Shown: positions 12,295 to 25,450 of the stretch, piece after piece
Layout: every line of letters begins with the position of its first letter
Numbering within the stretch: position 1 is the first letter of the stretch
DNA from: Apiospora phragmitis
Lineage: Eukaryota; Ascomycota; Sordariomycetes; Amphisphaeriales; Apiosporaceae
Assembly (NCBI GenBank): GCA_038363925.1
Contig: JAQQWL010000005.1
Location: 434,001 to 498,000 of the forward strand
Direction of reading: 5' to 3'
DNA: 64,000 nucleotides
Translations under genes and position numbers: made by a program
The notes under the pieces: generated by a model
What the model saw: only the letters and a program-made list of their open reading frames with translations
Database searches by the model: none
What the model was told of the DNA's origin: nothing

Positions 12295-12832
12295 CCGTTA
12301 AAGAAAGAGATAAGCACCGTACGTAGTAACCAGCTAATGCAATGCCTGGATAGTGGCCTCACATCTGACCACCAACCAGATGGCAGGCCCTTAAGCTACT
12401 ATGAGAAAGACGCACCCATTTTTCCCTCGACCTTCCTATTCTACTAATAAACATTCCGGTTTCTGGTTCGGTGAGGTGTTACCCCGAGACTTATCTTTGT
12501 TAAGAGAGTGCTAAAGACTTTGCCACGGTCTTACTACGCACCTCTCTATAAAACCTTAAGATTCTAAATGTATCTAGATGCTTCTATAGCTACGCGCTTT
12601 ACTTTTAACCTAACTAATAACGACTCACTTATTGTCGATCTTTAAAAGTAGAGGGCTAAAGTATTTAGGAAATACGCTTTTTCGCCCCGTTAATAATATA
12701 GCCGTCTTACCCAAGGACCTTTAAACCTTTCCCTAGTATTTTATACTATTAGAACTAAAGGCTGGAGATGTAATAATGTTGTTATTATACTCTATTTACC
12801 GCCGTTCTGACTTGCTAGCTAATCTAAGCTAA

Positions 12833-14236
12833 GGAAATAGGCCTCCACCGATGATCGGTGGCCGGTAGCCATAACATATTCGCTTTTGACCTAGTTCGCC
12901 GTTATTTTCTTATAATCTGTTTATTTACTATATCTTAAGATTCCGCGGTACTCGACCTAGCTAAGAACGGGGTTAAAATAGAATAACTCTATTAATATAA
13001 AAGTTCGATATATTATTAAGTTAGCCGTAATACCCTATACCACCTAACTTGAACTTTATATAGCGGCGGGTACGTAAAGGATAATAATTTTATAAAACTT
13101 ATCGTCCGAGACACGCCTCGACTAATACGGCTACAACATATATTTAAGATACCCGGACGACTTTTTTGGAGGTTCTTTTAGTAACCGGGCATTATGGTAC
13201 TAATAAGGCTTCCCTCGGCGGCTTCCTAGGAATTTATAGGCATTAACTATACTATACGGGTATTTTTATAATAAAGGCCTTAGTGTTTAGAAGTTAATTA
13301 TTATTGGACGAAGGACTTTGATGTATAATTCTCTCGCAGCGGTATAGCGCGAGCCTGGTAAGAGCCCGCTCTAAGTTCTCTATTCTGCGGTTAATGTAGC
13401 TGCCGTGAGCTACGTGTATAGTCGTCCCTATATAAGCCGGGTATTCTCGCCGTTTATTAGTTTTTTAAGGATCTTTCCTTAGTAATAATACTAAATAAAA
13501 ACTTAACCGCGATGCTATAAATTCTTTATTACGTTAAGTAAGAGTTTCCGGGGGATTTATAATACTACGTATTATTATTAAAAGTCCTTATTAAATAGTA
13601 ATAATAAGCGTACTTTAACTTTTATTTTAATAGAGTTATAAACTTCTTTACTTAATAATTAATAGTATTATTACTCCTTATATATATTATAGCTGCTAAT
13701 AATAAACTTACTCTTATTTACGAGATCTCGAGAAGAAAGATCTAGATAAGAGGGACCAAGGATATCTCTCTCTATTCTAGTAGAAGCCAGGCTACATCTG
13801 CGTTAATAGCCGAGCAAGGCAAGCTGGCCTATATAAAAAGTAGAGGGAATTAGGGATTATATCCGTTAGAACGATGCCTAGCCCTACTATTATTACTCGG
13901 AAAGCTGTACTTAGAGATAATACCTAGATAATACCTTATATAATTTTAATATTACTGCTAGCTTAGAAACTACATTATCGATTATAACTCATCCCCTATT
14001 ACAGGATAACGCTGTTCCGTACTGGCAATCGAAAAGGGGCCAGCTGCCATACCGGGATCCTAAAAAGGCAACCTGTTCGCGATATATGCTAAGCCGGAGG
14101 CCTCTGCTATATACTAGTAAGCGCTTTGGCTAATGCTCAAACGGCCTGATGCACTCCTTTTCGTGTAATCGCGGCCCTGGTTCATTAAAAACTGTTATGG
14201 CTACAGGCCACCGACCATTAGTGGGTGCCTGTTTCC
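12833..14236. mobile_element. RIPped element with 43-bp terminal inverted repeats
   Basis: Positions 12833-12875 (begins GGAAATAGGC, ends GTAGCCATAAC) and 14194-14236 (begins GTTATGGCTAC, ends GCCTGTTTCC) are inverted copies matching at 36 of 43 positions. A related copy of the right-end sequence lies at about 63598-63640. The interior (about 1.3 kb) is too RIPped to identify a transposase, although one minus-strand frame is open at 13300-13460. No clear target-site duplication was found. Confidence 0.5.
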
Positions 14237-15481
14237 CCAGTGTGGATTAATTAATAAACTAAAACGGCTGTAGATAGAGCTTGATAATAATATTATTACA
14301 TCTCTAGCCTTTGGTCCCAATAAAAAATAATATATTTGATAAAGGGCTGTATAGTAATAATATACTTAGGGTGGCACTCCTCCTTTTTAGCCCCGTTATT
14401 AGTAGCCTGTTAAACCCGGTAGTAGTTAAGGAAGACAAGGGGTTATGTAAGAAAACGTGCTAATAGCTGTTTTTATTGGCTTAAGGTTCGTCTATAGCCT
14501 GACTTGAGCGGTCGTTAAATCTGTTCAGCTACGCAGAGAAATAATAATAGGATCCGCTTAGGTTTACTCGCATATTAGTCGTATTACCCCTTCAAGTTAA
14601 TAGGGCGGTATAAAGCTAGTAAGCAAGGGATAGTCTTCCGTTTAACCTCTAATGTTCTAACCGCGCTATTAACCCTTGTTGTGATACGTAAGTAAAACCG
14701 GATATTATCGGTGACGCTACTGTATTAAGAAGGTACCTAGCTCTTAACGTTAGCACGCTTTTAAAGACTTACGGAATATTTAGAAGAAAGGATTAAAGTT
14801 AAGAGATAGGATTCTATAGGGTATCGCGGCTAATTCTAATATACTTTCGAAGAGCTTATATACGTAGAGTCGCCGATTTTTAGTGATTATAAGCAGCAGT
14901 TTTTAATAAAAGGTGAGTTGGATTAAAGTCCCGGTGTAATATATACGTATACGCGAGCGGCGGTTGTTAATAATTATTGACCCCGTCTAGTCGGGCTAGT
15001 CGCTCTTCACCAGATCGATCTCCTTGCCTACAATTCCCTGACTTCATAGCCCAATTTTGACAAGGACTTCCTCGCGGACCATTCCCGGATCTTGGCCGAG
15101 TAGATGTGCCACGTTCTGGAGCCGCTACTCTAGCTAGATCCGGTGTTAGGCCCTAAATTAGTAGCAATGTTGCCCGATGCGACGCCGGCAAGTCTGTTTG
15201 AATACGATGTGCAGGGTGCCCTACGGCTGATAGCGAAGCTTACCTAACCGATAAACGTTGCTTTTAGTATTTCCCCTAGCTTGGATACAGTTTGGACCTG
15301 TAAATAATAAGAGTTGCCGAGCAGACCGGGGCTTATAACAATATGAAAGAAGCTATGGGTGTTAAGCTGTGCATTTTCCCTGCTTTGTATATAAGTAAGA
15401 CGTCGAAAGATCCTAAGCATACTTACGAAAGGATTGAAGGCGCGGACATGAGAGTTCTATAAGCTTTAGGGGATTATAGCG

Positions 15482-15835
15482 AAATCCAAGTAAGCGTCCG
15501 TAATAGATATATGAAAAATATCCGTCTAGTATACTGTGGGGCTTCTTACCCAGTATATCCTAGTGAGTTATAGGTACGTACTTGTTAGCGTCTTACTAAA
15601 GTGTTAGAAAGACGCATTTTTAGCACTTCTATGTACCGCTATTACTAGAGACGTACCAAGATACTAGCCTTAGCGGTAGCGGTACGTATTAGCGCTAACT
15701 ATGCAGCCCTACGAAAGTCTTGCTTGGCGATGACCGGTACTTCCCCTATATCGCTTACGCACGGCGATAGCGCCCTATAGTACTTCGGGTTCTTATTTTT
15801 AATATAAGAGAGGCGGACGCTGAACTTGGATTTTA
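15482..15835. mobile_element. MITE copy 1 (complete, about 354 bp)
   Basis: Left end AAATCCAAGTAAGCGTCCG and right end CGGACGCTGAACTTGGATTT are near-perfect inverted repeats. The left half is repeated at 20947-21128 and the right half at 31332-31498. The right end is followed by TA. This copy carries C-to-T and G-to-A changes relative to the other two, as expected in a RIPped block. Confidence 0.75.
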
Positions 15836-16227
15836 TTATATAAACTCGTCGCTAAAGGTCTCTCGTACTTATGTAGTAATAGTTTATAGGGCTTTAAAGA
15901 AAGAATATAGGGCTTATTATAAGTAAATAAAGAAGTATTTACTTATTATTATAGATTAATTTCCCGTATTATATATATATATATTATATTTATAGATAAT
16001 CCGCCTAGGGCTAGCTGGGGGCTTACAATCCCGCTTTAAGCGCCTTTGGGTCTAGGGAAAGCGACTTTTTCGTAGGTTAGAATGTGTTATACACTCGTAG
16101 TACCCTTGAGATACTTCCCTCCAAGCCTTACGAAGTAAATAACTTGGTTAGCATCGGTCTCCACCACAGTATGTACCGGCACTGAGATTTTTTATACTAG
16201 CTGAATCCGGATTAGTTATGGATCTGT

Positions 16228-16351
16228 CAGCGCCAAGCCTGTCAGCGCCAAGCCTGTCAGCGCCAAGCCTAGTAGCCCTAGCCTGTCTCGGTTAGCTCAG
16301 TCCCGGCTCGCTCTAGGCTGGTCAGCGCCAAGCCTGTCAGCGCCAAGCCTG
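16228..16351. repeat. Tandem 15-bp repeat (CTGTCAGCGCCAAGC)
   Basis: Three adjacent units at 16228-16271 and two more at about 16320-16350, separated by a diverged stretch. The minus strand reads as a five-residue LTGLA repeat in a 61-codon ORF, which I take as a by-product. The array is GC-richer than its surroundings. Confidence 0.7.
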
Positions 16352-17357
16352 TCAGTGAACACCAGACAGAGCCGCATTCTTGGCGCTGATAACCAACTAA
16401 CGAGTCCTTTACGATTCTAACTACCGATGGCGCCCACTCACGATGACATGCGTTTCGCCGCACTCTTATAGTCTAGCGCGACCCTTCTCTAATAGCTCTT
16501 ATGCGATACGAGAATTACGGTGTCCCTATATCATGCCACTCTTTGAGTAGAGTAACATAGTTAATGTAAACCGTTTAGTATCACGTTGCTCACTTTAACC
16601 GATGATTGGGCAAAGTTAGCCATGTGACCAGAAAGGGTACCGGAAGGTTTAAAACTGCCGTACGCAACCGAAAGACCCGGTATAAATTTGGTTTCCTGCT
16701 TAGCAATATGCTATAGTACTCCTATACTATTCTGTATCGAGCAATAGAAATATATCGTGCCTAGGTGGTGATGTTTTAAGGCTGTTAAAAGCTGAACTAG
16801 AATTTAGTCTTACTTATATCGTAAGAAAGGCGTCGTACCTATATCCGGAACCGGGTATTAGTGTGGCACGGTTAGTAATTAAAGTTAAGAATTAAGTACT
16901 AGCTCCCGTATGTTAATATACGGAAGCTAGCTATTAAGGGATATCCATTATGCCTAAACTATATTCTAGCCAGCCGCTCGTACTATATCGAAGAGTGAAA
17001 CTCGTAAGGGACTAATAGTGCGGAAAGGATACGCAGCGACGTGAGCTAGCTCCCTCGGTAGCTGGCTCCCGCGTACCAGCTATTTACTGGGCTGGTATAT
17101 AGGAGCTAGCTATTAATATAGCTACCTATCGCGTCCTAGGCTATATCGGAACTAGCCCGCTCGTACTGGCCCGAATGCTGTCTAGTACATACCCTTCTAG
17201 CCAATACGTGCTAACGCTACGAAACTATCCAGAATGTGTGCTAGCGTAGCGTAGCTAGCCGTTAATGGCTAGGAATTAATAGCTACGCATAACTGGATAT
17301 ATTATACGCTAGATACCCTCTCGTAACTAAGACTAATTCTTTATTTATTAACTACGC

Positions 17358-20300
17358 TTATAGTATACTCCTTGGCTCGCTACGTTTAATATCTTGTAAA
17401 AGACTACCTCTTTCCGCTTCTTAATTAGGTTTTAAATAAATAGTATTTGTGCCGTTCGAAGTAACTTTCTTGTAATAATTATTAGGTTTAAACATCCGAT
17501 TTCTGCTATTAAAAATGCTTATTCCTTTTCGTAAATACTTGGCCGCGACCCGCATCACTTCCGATGGCTCTAAAGGATCGATTAATAGCTCGTGAGAGAC
17601 TACCTAGTTTTTTTTCCCCCCCTACGCCTACGGGTAGATCTTGAACTTTATACGAACCTCGGAGCTTTTTAACCTCTAGTGAACCGGTCCGTCTACCTGT
17701 GTAGAAGGCCTTGCGCCCGCCGATTCGGATACCTCCGACGCCTTCCCACTCGCTTTATAAATTAATATACCCGTAGGCCGTACTGTAGGGTATACTTCTT
17801 CCTGGACTTATTAAGGTTGATCTGTAATAACCGGTTGCGGTTCTGTTTTTTCCCCGCCGGCTAGATTACTTAACGCGCGGCGCTTTCGTCCTGTTAATTA
17901 TACCGATTCTACGCTCGGTCGACGTTCTTTACCCTTTACTATAGTCCGATTAATCTTGGCCTCGAGTTATTTCTAATATACCGCGAACTGGTCTACCGTC
18001 TGCCTTAGCGCCAACTTTTTCGCCCTAAGCTTTTTTACGACGCCCCGGAGCTTGTTTTTTCTTGCCGTAAGCTGTGCGATCCCCGCTCCTTATAATTTCT
18101 CGTCTTCGGTAAGTTTATAAACTTTAACGGACAGTTTTTTTAGGGCACTTTATAGCCGTTCTTGTTCTATATTAAGGAAGTTAATGGACGTCTGTTTTTA
18201 AAGTTTATTTTTTACGAGCTTATCTAGGTTCTCTCGGTATACCTGCTTCTCGGCCTTTAACTTCTGTATTTCGTTCTAAGCCTCGAGTACCATCTCTTAA
18301 TACTTTAACCGGTAGGCTTCGGCATTTACTCGCTAACGCCTAAGTTCCTTCTTTTATTATATCCTAAACATCCCTTCCTACTCTTACAGCTTGCGTTTTA
18401 AGTGTTTTAGTTTATTATTATATTCTTTCTCGTCGTTTACGAGCTGTTTTAGCTTTTCTTACTACTGCTTATCTAACTCCGTAAGACGTCTTGGTAATTC
18501 TAGCTATATCTACTCGTTTAGAGCACGTTAGGCCTGCTTAAGCTGCCCGATCTTATCGAGCTTCTCTTACTCTTCGACCTTGAGCTTCTCTAACTAGAGT
18601 ATTTACTTACCTTTTTCGCCCCGGAGGTTTACGAGCGTTACACGCATCGTTTACTTTTCCTTACGAGCTTCCTCTAGCCTTGCTTCGTATATAGACCGGA
18701 GGTTTTCTATTTCTGCTCGTTTCTGTTACTGCCGCTCCGTAATAAGCTAAAGCCGTTTTTTTTTTCTTACGCTTTACGCCTAAGGTCTTCGAGCCTAGCC
18801 TTGTAAACTCTCTCATTCCTTACTAACTCCGCCGACCTAGATGGTTACTGCGTTAGCTCGGGGAGTCGCTAGTAGCTATATACGCTTAGGGACTGGTCAG
18901 TTGCCGGTCGTCTTTAGGATAGGCTTTTATGAGCGTATAGATCCACCCTCGGCAAGTTACTCAGATTACCTAGGTCGATACCGATATCCTTCCCGAAGAA
19001 TGAGAAGTATATTAACCGCTGAACGAAGAAAGACGTCAAGCTTGACCCTTGTCTCTTAATAGGAGCGTGGTGTCTTCCCAAGAACATCATAGCCCTGTCT
19101 CGAGAATAATCCCCCTTAGCGGGTATGCCGCACCGGTTTAGGGGCTTAATATGGTTTTGCATACTCTATTCGTCCACCTCTTTCTCGCAACTTACCGGCT
19201 AGGCCGTAGCCATTATGTTTACGACCTGCGTTATACGAGTCTCGAGGTCGTCGTACTTATATTGTCCCGGTTTTCGAGCCGCCGTAAGAAGGCGACGCGC
19301 CCTTTCCCGGTCCGGGTCCTGCTGTAGTAAGCGATCGATTTCCAAAGTGCGGAAGCCTGCTACGTGGGCTATGTGGGCGAAATCGAACAGTATGTTCTCG
19401 TCCGCAGTTTCTCCTTTTAGTCCCGCCAGCTTCTTGCTCCGCTTAGCCGGCATGGCGGGGTGTTCCCGTAGCGCGTATAGCTAGAGTTGTTTATATAGCA
19501 GGTCGAACCGATCGGCCTGGTCGGCTGGTACCAGCTTGAAGGAGGATGCGGATACTTGAATTATGTAATTGCTTGCGTCGCCGGTCTGGCTTGTTCCCCA
19601 GAATGAGCTTTCTATTGCGGATCGTACTATTTCCCCCTTTTCTAGATGCACTAATCTCTTCATGCAGTCAGCTACGGGCTGGAGATACTTACAATTCTCA
19701 AAGAATCTATAAAGAGACGGGACCAGACAGTCGACAGAAGTGGAGCAGATTCTTGACCAAAGCGTCAGGCGCTCGGCCTTATCAAACCTCCTAAAAATTT
19801 CTCCGTCTCTGATACGGCCGAAAGACGGTTAGCATCTTCTTGGCACGTACCGGGCGCGGTGCATTGCACGGTAAGCACGTCGTCTTTTTCTAGTCGCTAT
19901 ATAGCATCCTTTTTTTAGTCGAATATAAAGTATTACTAATTTTTAATATAGCGGAGTAACGAGAGAAGTTCCTATAAATTAATAATTTTGCGGGTTGTCG
20001 AATAAGAATATACTTATATCGTTATAGCTTATCGAAATAATCTTATTTATTACGCTTAACCTCAGACCCCCGTATAAAGCTTTTAGGTGTCGAAATGCGT
20101 CGAATACGGGCGCGAATTTCCGATGCGTAAAGAGCTGCTCGAGTCGATCTTTCTTATTCGTTAATTTCGACGTATTTACGAGGCGCGCCTACTATATCCT
20201 CTTAAATACGGGTTCTTAATCCCGAAGTTATTTTAGTATTCGCGTATTTTATAATAGAACTCTTTATCGTTTAGTTTCCTCTCGTTAATATAATTTTTGG

Positions 20301-20799
20301 CTAGGTTACGCATAATCTCGTCGGTAATATTTATTAATATAAACTTAATCCAAGGTACGTATAATTACTTCTCGGGCTACGTATTTATAGCGAACAGGTC
20401 AATAACCTAACACTTATTTCTAAAGCGGAAGAATTCTTAGGCGGCTCTAGCTCGGTAATACCCTCGAAAGTATTCTAGACGAAACCTAGCCGGAAATTTT
20501 AGTCGGGGGAATTCCGGGCCGCCTAATAAGAAAACTTTAAAGGAAACACCGGAAAAACGCAGGGCTTTACGAAATCGTTCCTTATTAACGACCGCTAGTA
20601 TGCGATGCTCAGGCTTTTCCGGTTTATAACTACGTTCACTTCGGAATAACCTTTTTAATCGATCTATATTATCCTGGTCTAATCCCCTCGAGTTTAGGAA
20701 ATTTAATAGATCTAGCTTAATGCGCGCGGTCTTAAGCCTTTTGCGGTGTTTCTCGGTTTTGATGCGCCGCGAGGCCGCTATGAAACCGGTTCCAGACAT
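17358..20799 (-). pseudogene. DUF3723-family protein gene, full length but RIPped
   Basis: Starts at the ATG at 20797-20799 (MSGTGFIAASRRIKTEK) and ends at TAA 17358-17360, about 1147 codons. Order: N-terminal block DIDRLKRLF-like, then a region matching the GEIYRKIR part of the family (EFYYKIREY near 20250). Next come FFENCKYLQPVADCMKRLVHLEKGE (19650-19720, quoted in two parts: FFENCKYLQPVADCM and KRLVHLEKGE), SSLTSFFVQRLIYFSFFGKD (about 19000), and a Gln/Glu/Lys-rich coiled coil of about 300 residues (18830-17950). The conserved C-terminal block is VMRVAAKYLRKGISIF and TSNGTNTIYLKPN (17400-17560). Stops are TAG/TAA at Gln and Trp positions. Function of the family is unknown; DUF3723 genes are frequent cargo of fungal Starship elements and subtelomeres. 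Confidence 0.75.
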
Positions 20800-20946
20800 G
20801 GTAAACAGATTAAGACTTATTTAGGCGTCCAAACGCATAGGAAGCGCACAAATATGGTACGAATATTACTTGGCCACAATATTATAATATATATATATGT
20901 GTGTATTTATTTTTAAGGCACGCAACTTAGGGCTAGGTATATAATA

Positions 20947-21128
20947 AAATCCAGGTTCAGCGTCCGCAATAGATATATAAAAAATAAATGTTGAAAGTAC
21001 AGTGGGGCTTCCTGTACCGTGCATCCTAGTGAGTCATAGGTACCTGTCAGCGTCCCACAAAAACGCTGGAACGATGCATTTCTAGCGCTTATATGTACCG
21101 CTACGACCAGGGAAGTACCAGTATCACT
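20947..21128. mobile_element. MITE copy 2, left half only
   Basis: Begins AAATCCAGGTTCAGCGTCCG, preceded by TA, and follows the left half of the 15482 copy almost base for base to about 21128, where homology stops. The matching right half occurs at 31332-31498 in the same orientation. Confidence 0.7.
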
Positions 21129-21269
21129 TGAAAGCTCCAATAACGGCTGCAACCGGACGATCATGTGCAACTACTGTGCATTACATAATTGTGTAAGCAT
21201 CACTATTTATGTAAGCAACTACTGTTAAAATGCTTCAGCCTGGTCAAAGTGCATCTATTATATATAGTA

Positions 21270-24200
21270 TTATACGGAAGGTGTATCTTGTTCCGAAAGA
21301 TTAGTCTCAGGCTCCCACTCAGCTTCTAATTGCTGGCGTGCATCTTCCAATAGTTCCAGTGATATAGATCGATCGGGATCGTCTCTATCGAATAGCTGAC
21401 TTTCCACCGCTACGACATGTTCAAGAAGATTAACGGCTTTTTGAGCTTGGCTGGCGTCGAGGTAGGCCTTTGCGAGCACTTGTTCTGACGCGAGTCGAGA
21501 GTGATCCTTCTCGTCTAGCGTCGTCTTCAGCACCTCGACCACGTGCTCCAGTATCTCAATCGCCTCGAGGATCCGCCTGGCGGAGAGGTAGGCCGTTGCG
21601 AGCACTTGTTCTGACGCGAGTCGTGAGTGATCCTTCTCGTCCAGCGTCGTCTTTCGCACCTCGACCACGTGCTCCAGTATCTCAATCGCCTCGGGGATCC
21701 GCCTGGCGGAGATGCATGCCCTTGCGAGCGCGTGTTCTGACTCGAGTCGGTCGCTGTCTGATTCAGGTAGATTTTCTCTCCGCCAGCCACAGGCCTCTTG
21801 GAGATATATAATAGCTTCTTTGAACCGTCTATTAGTGTCGAGACAACGTCCAGCTTGATAGAGAAGATCCACTCTGATTTCAAACTGGTAAATAGCGCTT
21901 ATTCCAAGTAGCCTGGCTGTGTGTGGCAGGTAAGCTTGCCAAATTTGATGATTCGCATAATTGCTGGAGGGGAAAATTGCGTCGAGATGCTGGAGTGCGC
22001 TTAGTATCGTCTCTTCCGTGCGCTCCTCCTTCCCAAGCCAGATTCTGGTGGCCATATGAACAAGACTATGCATGTCGTACACCTCTCCATCCCCACGATC
22101 GACAAGAAATGCGTATCCTAACAGCGTGCCGATCGCCTCGGTTGTTTCTACCTCCGAGGATGATACGGAAAGGAGCGAGCGTGGGATGGATTTGGGCTCG
22201 ATGCACGAGATGAACGATAGTAGCTTAGCTGCCCTGCTGTCAGATACCTGTATCTGGTCAAAAGACACCAACCAGGTGGTCGCCACTGTATTCCGCGACT
22301 CGCGATACCGTGTGTTATCGCGAAACTCTTTACTCATTAGATCGACTAGGTTCTGCTTAGTACCGCGTAATAATTCGAGGTATCTCTTGATAGATAGTCG
22401 GTTTCGGTTTAAGTATGCAGCAGCTTGGGTGATAGCCAGAGGCAGGTATGTGAGTTCGCGCAGAAGCTCCGCCGTTGTTACCTCGTTATTAGCCTGCTTT
22501 CGAATGAGTAACTTCTTTATTAAGTCTTTTGCTTCTTCTAGGATTATCTCGTGTAGCTCGAGTATATTATTTCCTGTTATCGCACGACCGACCTCCTCTA
22601 ATCGTGTCGTAAAAATTATAAGGCCAGTTTTACTCTCTGGTAGGCTGTTATATATGCCGTCTGCGTCGAGAACCATCCCAGCGTTATCTGCATTATCGAC
22701 TATCAAAAGCCATTTCCCTGCTTTTTCTGAGCTGAGATACTTTCGTATCGTAGCGTTCGGATTCTCTTTCTCCCTATCGATACGAATACCGAACTTCTCC
22801 GCTATATCGAGGTAGGCTTAATTAAAACCCTCGACGTTTAAGACCGGCAACTAGTAGATAGAATAGTCGGGATACTTCTCACGCACCTAATGCGCAAACT
22901 GTAAAGCGAGTTGCGTCTTCCCGACACCGCCGAGCCCGACTATAGCAAGCTTCTGGCAGTCTCGAAGCAGGAACAGCTTCTTTTAGAGCTCTTCTAATTT
23001 AGCGGCTCGTCCGGTGAAGTTTTTATTTCGTATAGATAGAAGGAAGATAACGCGTGCTATAAAAGTATCGAATTAGCCGAAAACAGTAATTTTATTTTAA
23101 TAGATAGAAATAGGGCTACTTATAATAAAAACTAGAAGCTTACTTTAACACCTTTTCTAGTCCTACCTATATTAGCGAGTACGGAAAACGATTACTACTC
23201 TAGGGGTTACACACTTGGTTCAGAAGGAAATTCAGGTATAACCACTTGTTGCCTCTCAGGCCCATGGATAAAAGCATCCACGAATCTTCGAACTGCCCGC
23301 TCGTTCTCCCGCAAGTAGTTGTATATATAGGCCGATATCTTGCTCGTCTATTACTAATCGGATAACGCGACATCGACCAATCCGCGCTTAACGTTGAATC
23401 TGTGGTACTGTCCTCTATCACCATATTGGTCGTCAAGTCTGGTTGCCGCCGCTATCGAACTTGACGCCATCCTTTTCAGCGCCTGAAGAATGGACAGTCG
23501 GGAGTCCTGGATGTCCACGACATCCCCAAGCCCTCTGCCGATACTCAAGATTTGTAACTGGCTGCGGTCGGGAAACTGCTTCTTGGCCTCGCCGATAAGA
23601 ACCTCGTATGGGTTGTTATACCCGAAACCGGCGTCGATGAATTTGACCTTATCTCGGCCAAGTTCGATGGATTTGAAGAACGTCGTCGCGGCCGAGGTCG
23701 CACGGGCAACTTGCCAGATCGTACAGTCTTGGAAAGTCGTAGACGGGTCGTATGTCGTAAAGAGAGTGGGACCTGTATCAACGTTCGCTTTCGTGATTGC
23801 CTAGGACAACACTGCGGGAGGTTAGCATTGCCTGCTGTAGTGCCACCGCCTAGTACAATGTGATAGCATACGTCTTTGTACGTGTTGCGTCACGTAACCG
23901 TAGATCGTCATGGGGGCAGGTATTAGTAGTGGGCCGACCTTGACGTCGCTGTGTTACACATGTCGATTCCGTACAGTGTTCTCGAACGACTCGTTTAATC
24001 GCTCCCTCGAGGGCTGTCGCAGAGAAGGCACCTTTCGGCGGGGCAATCGGTAGGAGTGTCCGTTTCGGGGTAAAGGCGGCCCGGCCGACATTCTCGTACG
24101 CTCGTATGCATTCGTCGACTGTTATTCCTAATCTTCCAAGCATGATCGCAATAATCCTGATAGGGTTATTAGCAGGTGAGATGGATAGGGATAGTGCGAA

Positions 24201-24440
24201 ACATACCCGCCTGTGCTTATGCCGCCGATTAGGTCGAAGTATTCGCATAACCTAGGGACTCGGTCGAGGCCTTTCGATTTACGAATACGCTCCATAATGT
24301 TCTCCAGAATTAGGAGGCTGGACTTCCCACGGATCCCGCCGCCATCTTGGGCTGTTAGATAGAGCATTGGACACGACCACCGGGGACTTACCCAGGGAGA
24401 GGATCCTCAGAGGTAGATTAGGATTATTGCTCGAATCTAT
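21270..24440 (-). pseudogene. NLR-type gene: patatin phospholipase - NB-ARC - TPR
   Basis: Exon 1 (before 24392) ends RILSL and joins over a 46-nt intron (24346-24391) to DGGGIRGKSSLLILENI, the patatin oxyanion-hole motif. GGISTGG spans intron 24157-24206 and holds the nucleophile Ser (GxSxG). A third intron (23812-23871) is followed by AITKANVD and the catalytic Asp in FIDAGFGYNNP. NB-ARC follows: P-loop GLGGVGKTQLA (22912-22947), Walker B LLIVDNAD, IIFTTR, LPLAITQAAAYL and MHSLVH (MHD-like). The C-terminus has 42-residue TPRs with two nearly identical 126-bp units. Breaks: one extra base near 23800, a TAG-TAA-TAG triplet at 23348-23356, and RIP-type stops between 22790 and 23210. The TPR part alone is open for 478 codons. 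Fungal genes of this kind pair a phospholipase effector with ligand-sensing repeats in heterokaryon incompatibility. Confidence 0.85.
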
Positions 24441-25004
24441 CGAGTTTATACTGGTATAACGTCGGTATTAATCAGGATCTCACGTATAATAGTGATTTTT
24501 CGATACTTCCGGCGTCTTCATTAGGTAGCGAAGTCGTCAGGTGTGTCGAGTCTCGAGATAGCCAGATACTGTAAGCGCCAGCCTGATACGGCTAACATTG
24601 CTGCGAAGGGCGACCCCGCGCGAGCTTGCGAGCGCCGCTGTCCAATTAGCATTATGGCATAGTAAATACTGAGACCGACTGCGAAGGGCGAATACAGGGC
24701 GTAGTAGTCGAGGTGAATAGTCGTTTTGGTTACTGATTGGTATTGACCTAAATAAACTTCTCTTTCGACATTGCGCGGTTCAATATAGAATACGTCGTCG
24801 AAACAGAGTTTAGTCCGCCGAACAGCCTAAGTAGTGGAAAGCACTGTCTATGTCCAGGCATTTATTTATTACTTTAGTAGATGGGGCCCCGTGGTCTAGC
24901 TAACTTTCCACTAAAAGTCAGGCTTACAGCCGCTAAGAAAGGCACTGTGACTTCGATTAATAGCCTAACCGCGGCCCTCTTGTTTCGCTATCCAACCTGC
25001 GATT
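24441..25004. other. Spacer without a gene
   Basis: Contains two imperfect copies of a GCGAAGGGCGA unit (about 24602 and 24680) and AT-rich sequence. No coding frame is recognised. Confidence 0.4.
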
Positions 25005-25450
25005 TTAAACATTTCGTTTCCGACAAGCCCCCGAATAAGACCATCAAGATAGCCCCCCGGCTATCGAAATCTCGACACGACCAAATGCTTTCTATAATTA
25101 CTGAAGGGGCAGCGAATGAAGAAATACTAAAAGCCATCCCCTGCAGCCGCCGCGCAGTCCGCCGAGCCCGATCGACGCACGCACGATACGGAACGATAAC
25201 GGCGCCTTCCAACCGTCCTGGCCCCGACCCCAAGATTACTCCCACCATGGAAATGGCACTTTGCCATCAGATTGCAAAGGAGCCTGACATGGACCGGCGT
25301 GAGATAATGGATTTTATTAGTAAAGAGTTTGAAGTAGATATATCTGCGACGAGTATTTCTCGGGCTTTGGATAAGCGTACTATGACTCTCAAGGTAATGC
25401 GTCGCGTAGCCCAGCAACAGAAGCCCGAACTACGCCACTTCTACCAGTAT
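25005..25450 (+). pseudogene. 5' part of a Tc1/mariner-like transposase
   Basis: The frame (open 24881-25471) contains a paired helix-turn-helix region: CSRRAVRRARSTHARYG, then NRPGPDPKITPTMEMALC, FISKEFEVDISATSISRAL, and VAQQQKPELRHFYQY. The spacing matches the N-terminal DNA-binding half of the fuller transposases at 27781 and 39772. Homology ends at about 25450 where the minus-strand NB-ARC fragment begins, so the catalytic domain is missing. Confidence 0.7.

Larger units (their letters stand above)
9640..17357. repeat. RIP-degraded AT-rich block
   Basis: No ORF above 60 codons occurs here apart from a repeat-driven one at 16.3 kb. TpA dinucleotides are very frequent and TAG/TAA stops fill all frames. 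The block holds the Ras-like relic (11652-12294), an inverted-repeat element (12833-14236), a MITE (15482-15835) and a short tandem array (16228-16351), described separately. The rest (10481-11651, 12295-12832, 14237-15481, 15836-16227, 16352-17357) shows fragments of apparently real protein sequence on the minus strand, for example around 13320-13460 and 14400-15100. I could not assign any of these to a family. Confidence 0.7.

Noticed and set aside
22072..22815. 247-codon plus-strand ORF
   Set aside because: Antisense to the NB-ARC region of the patatin-NLR, whose motifs lie on the minus strand.
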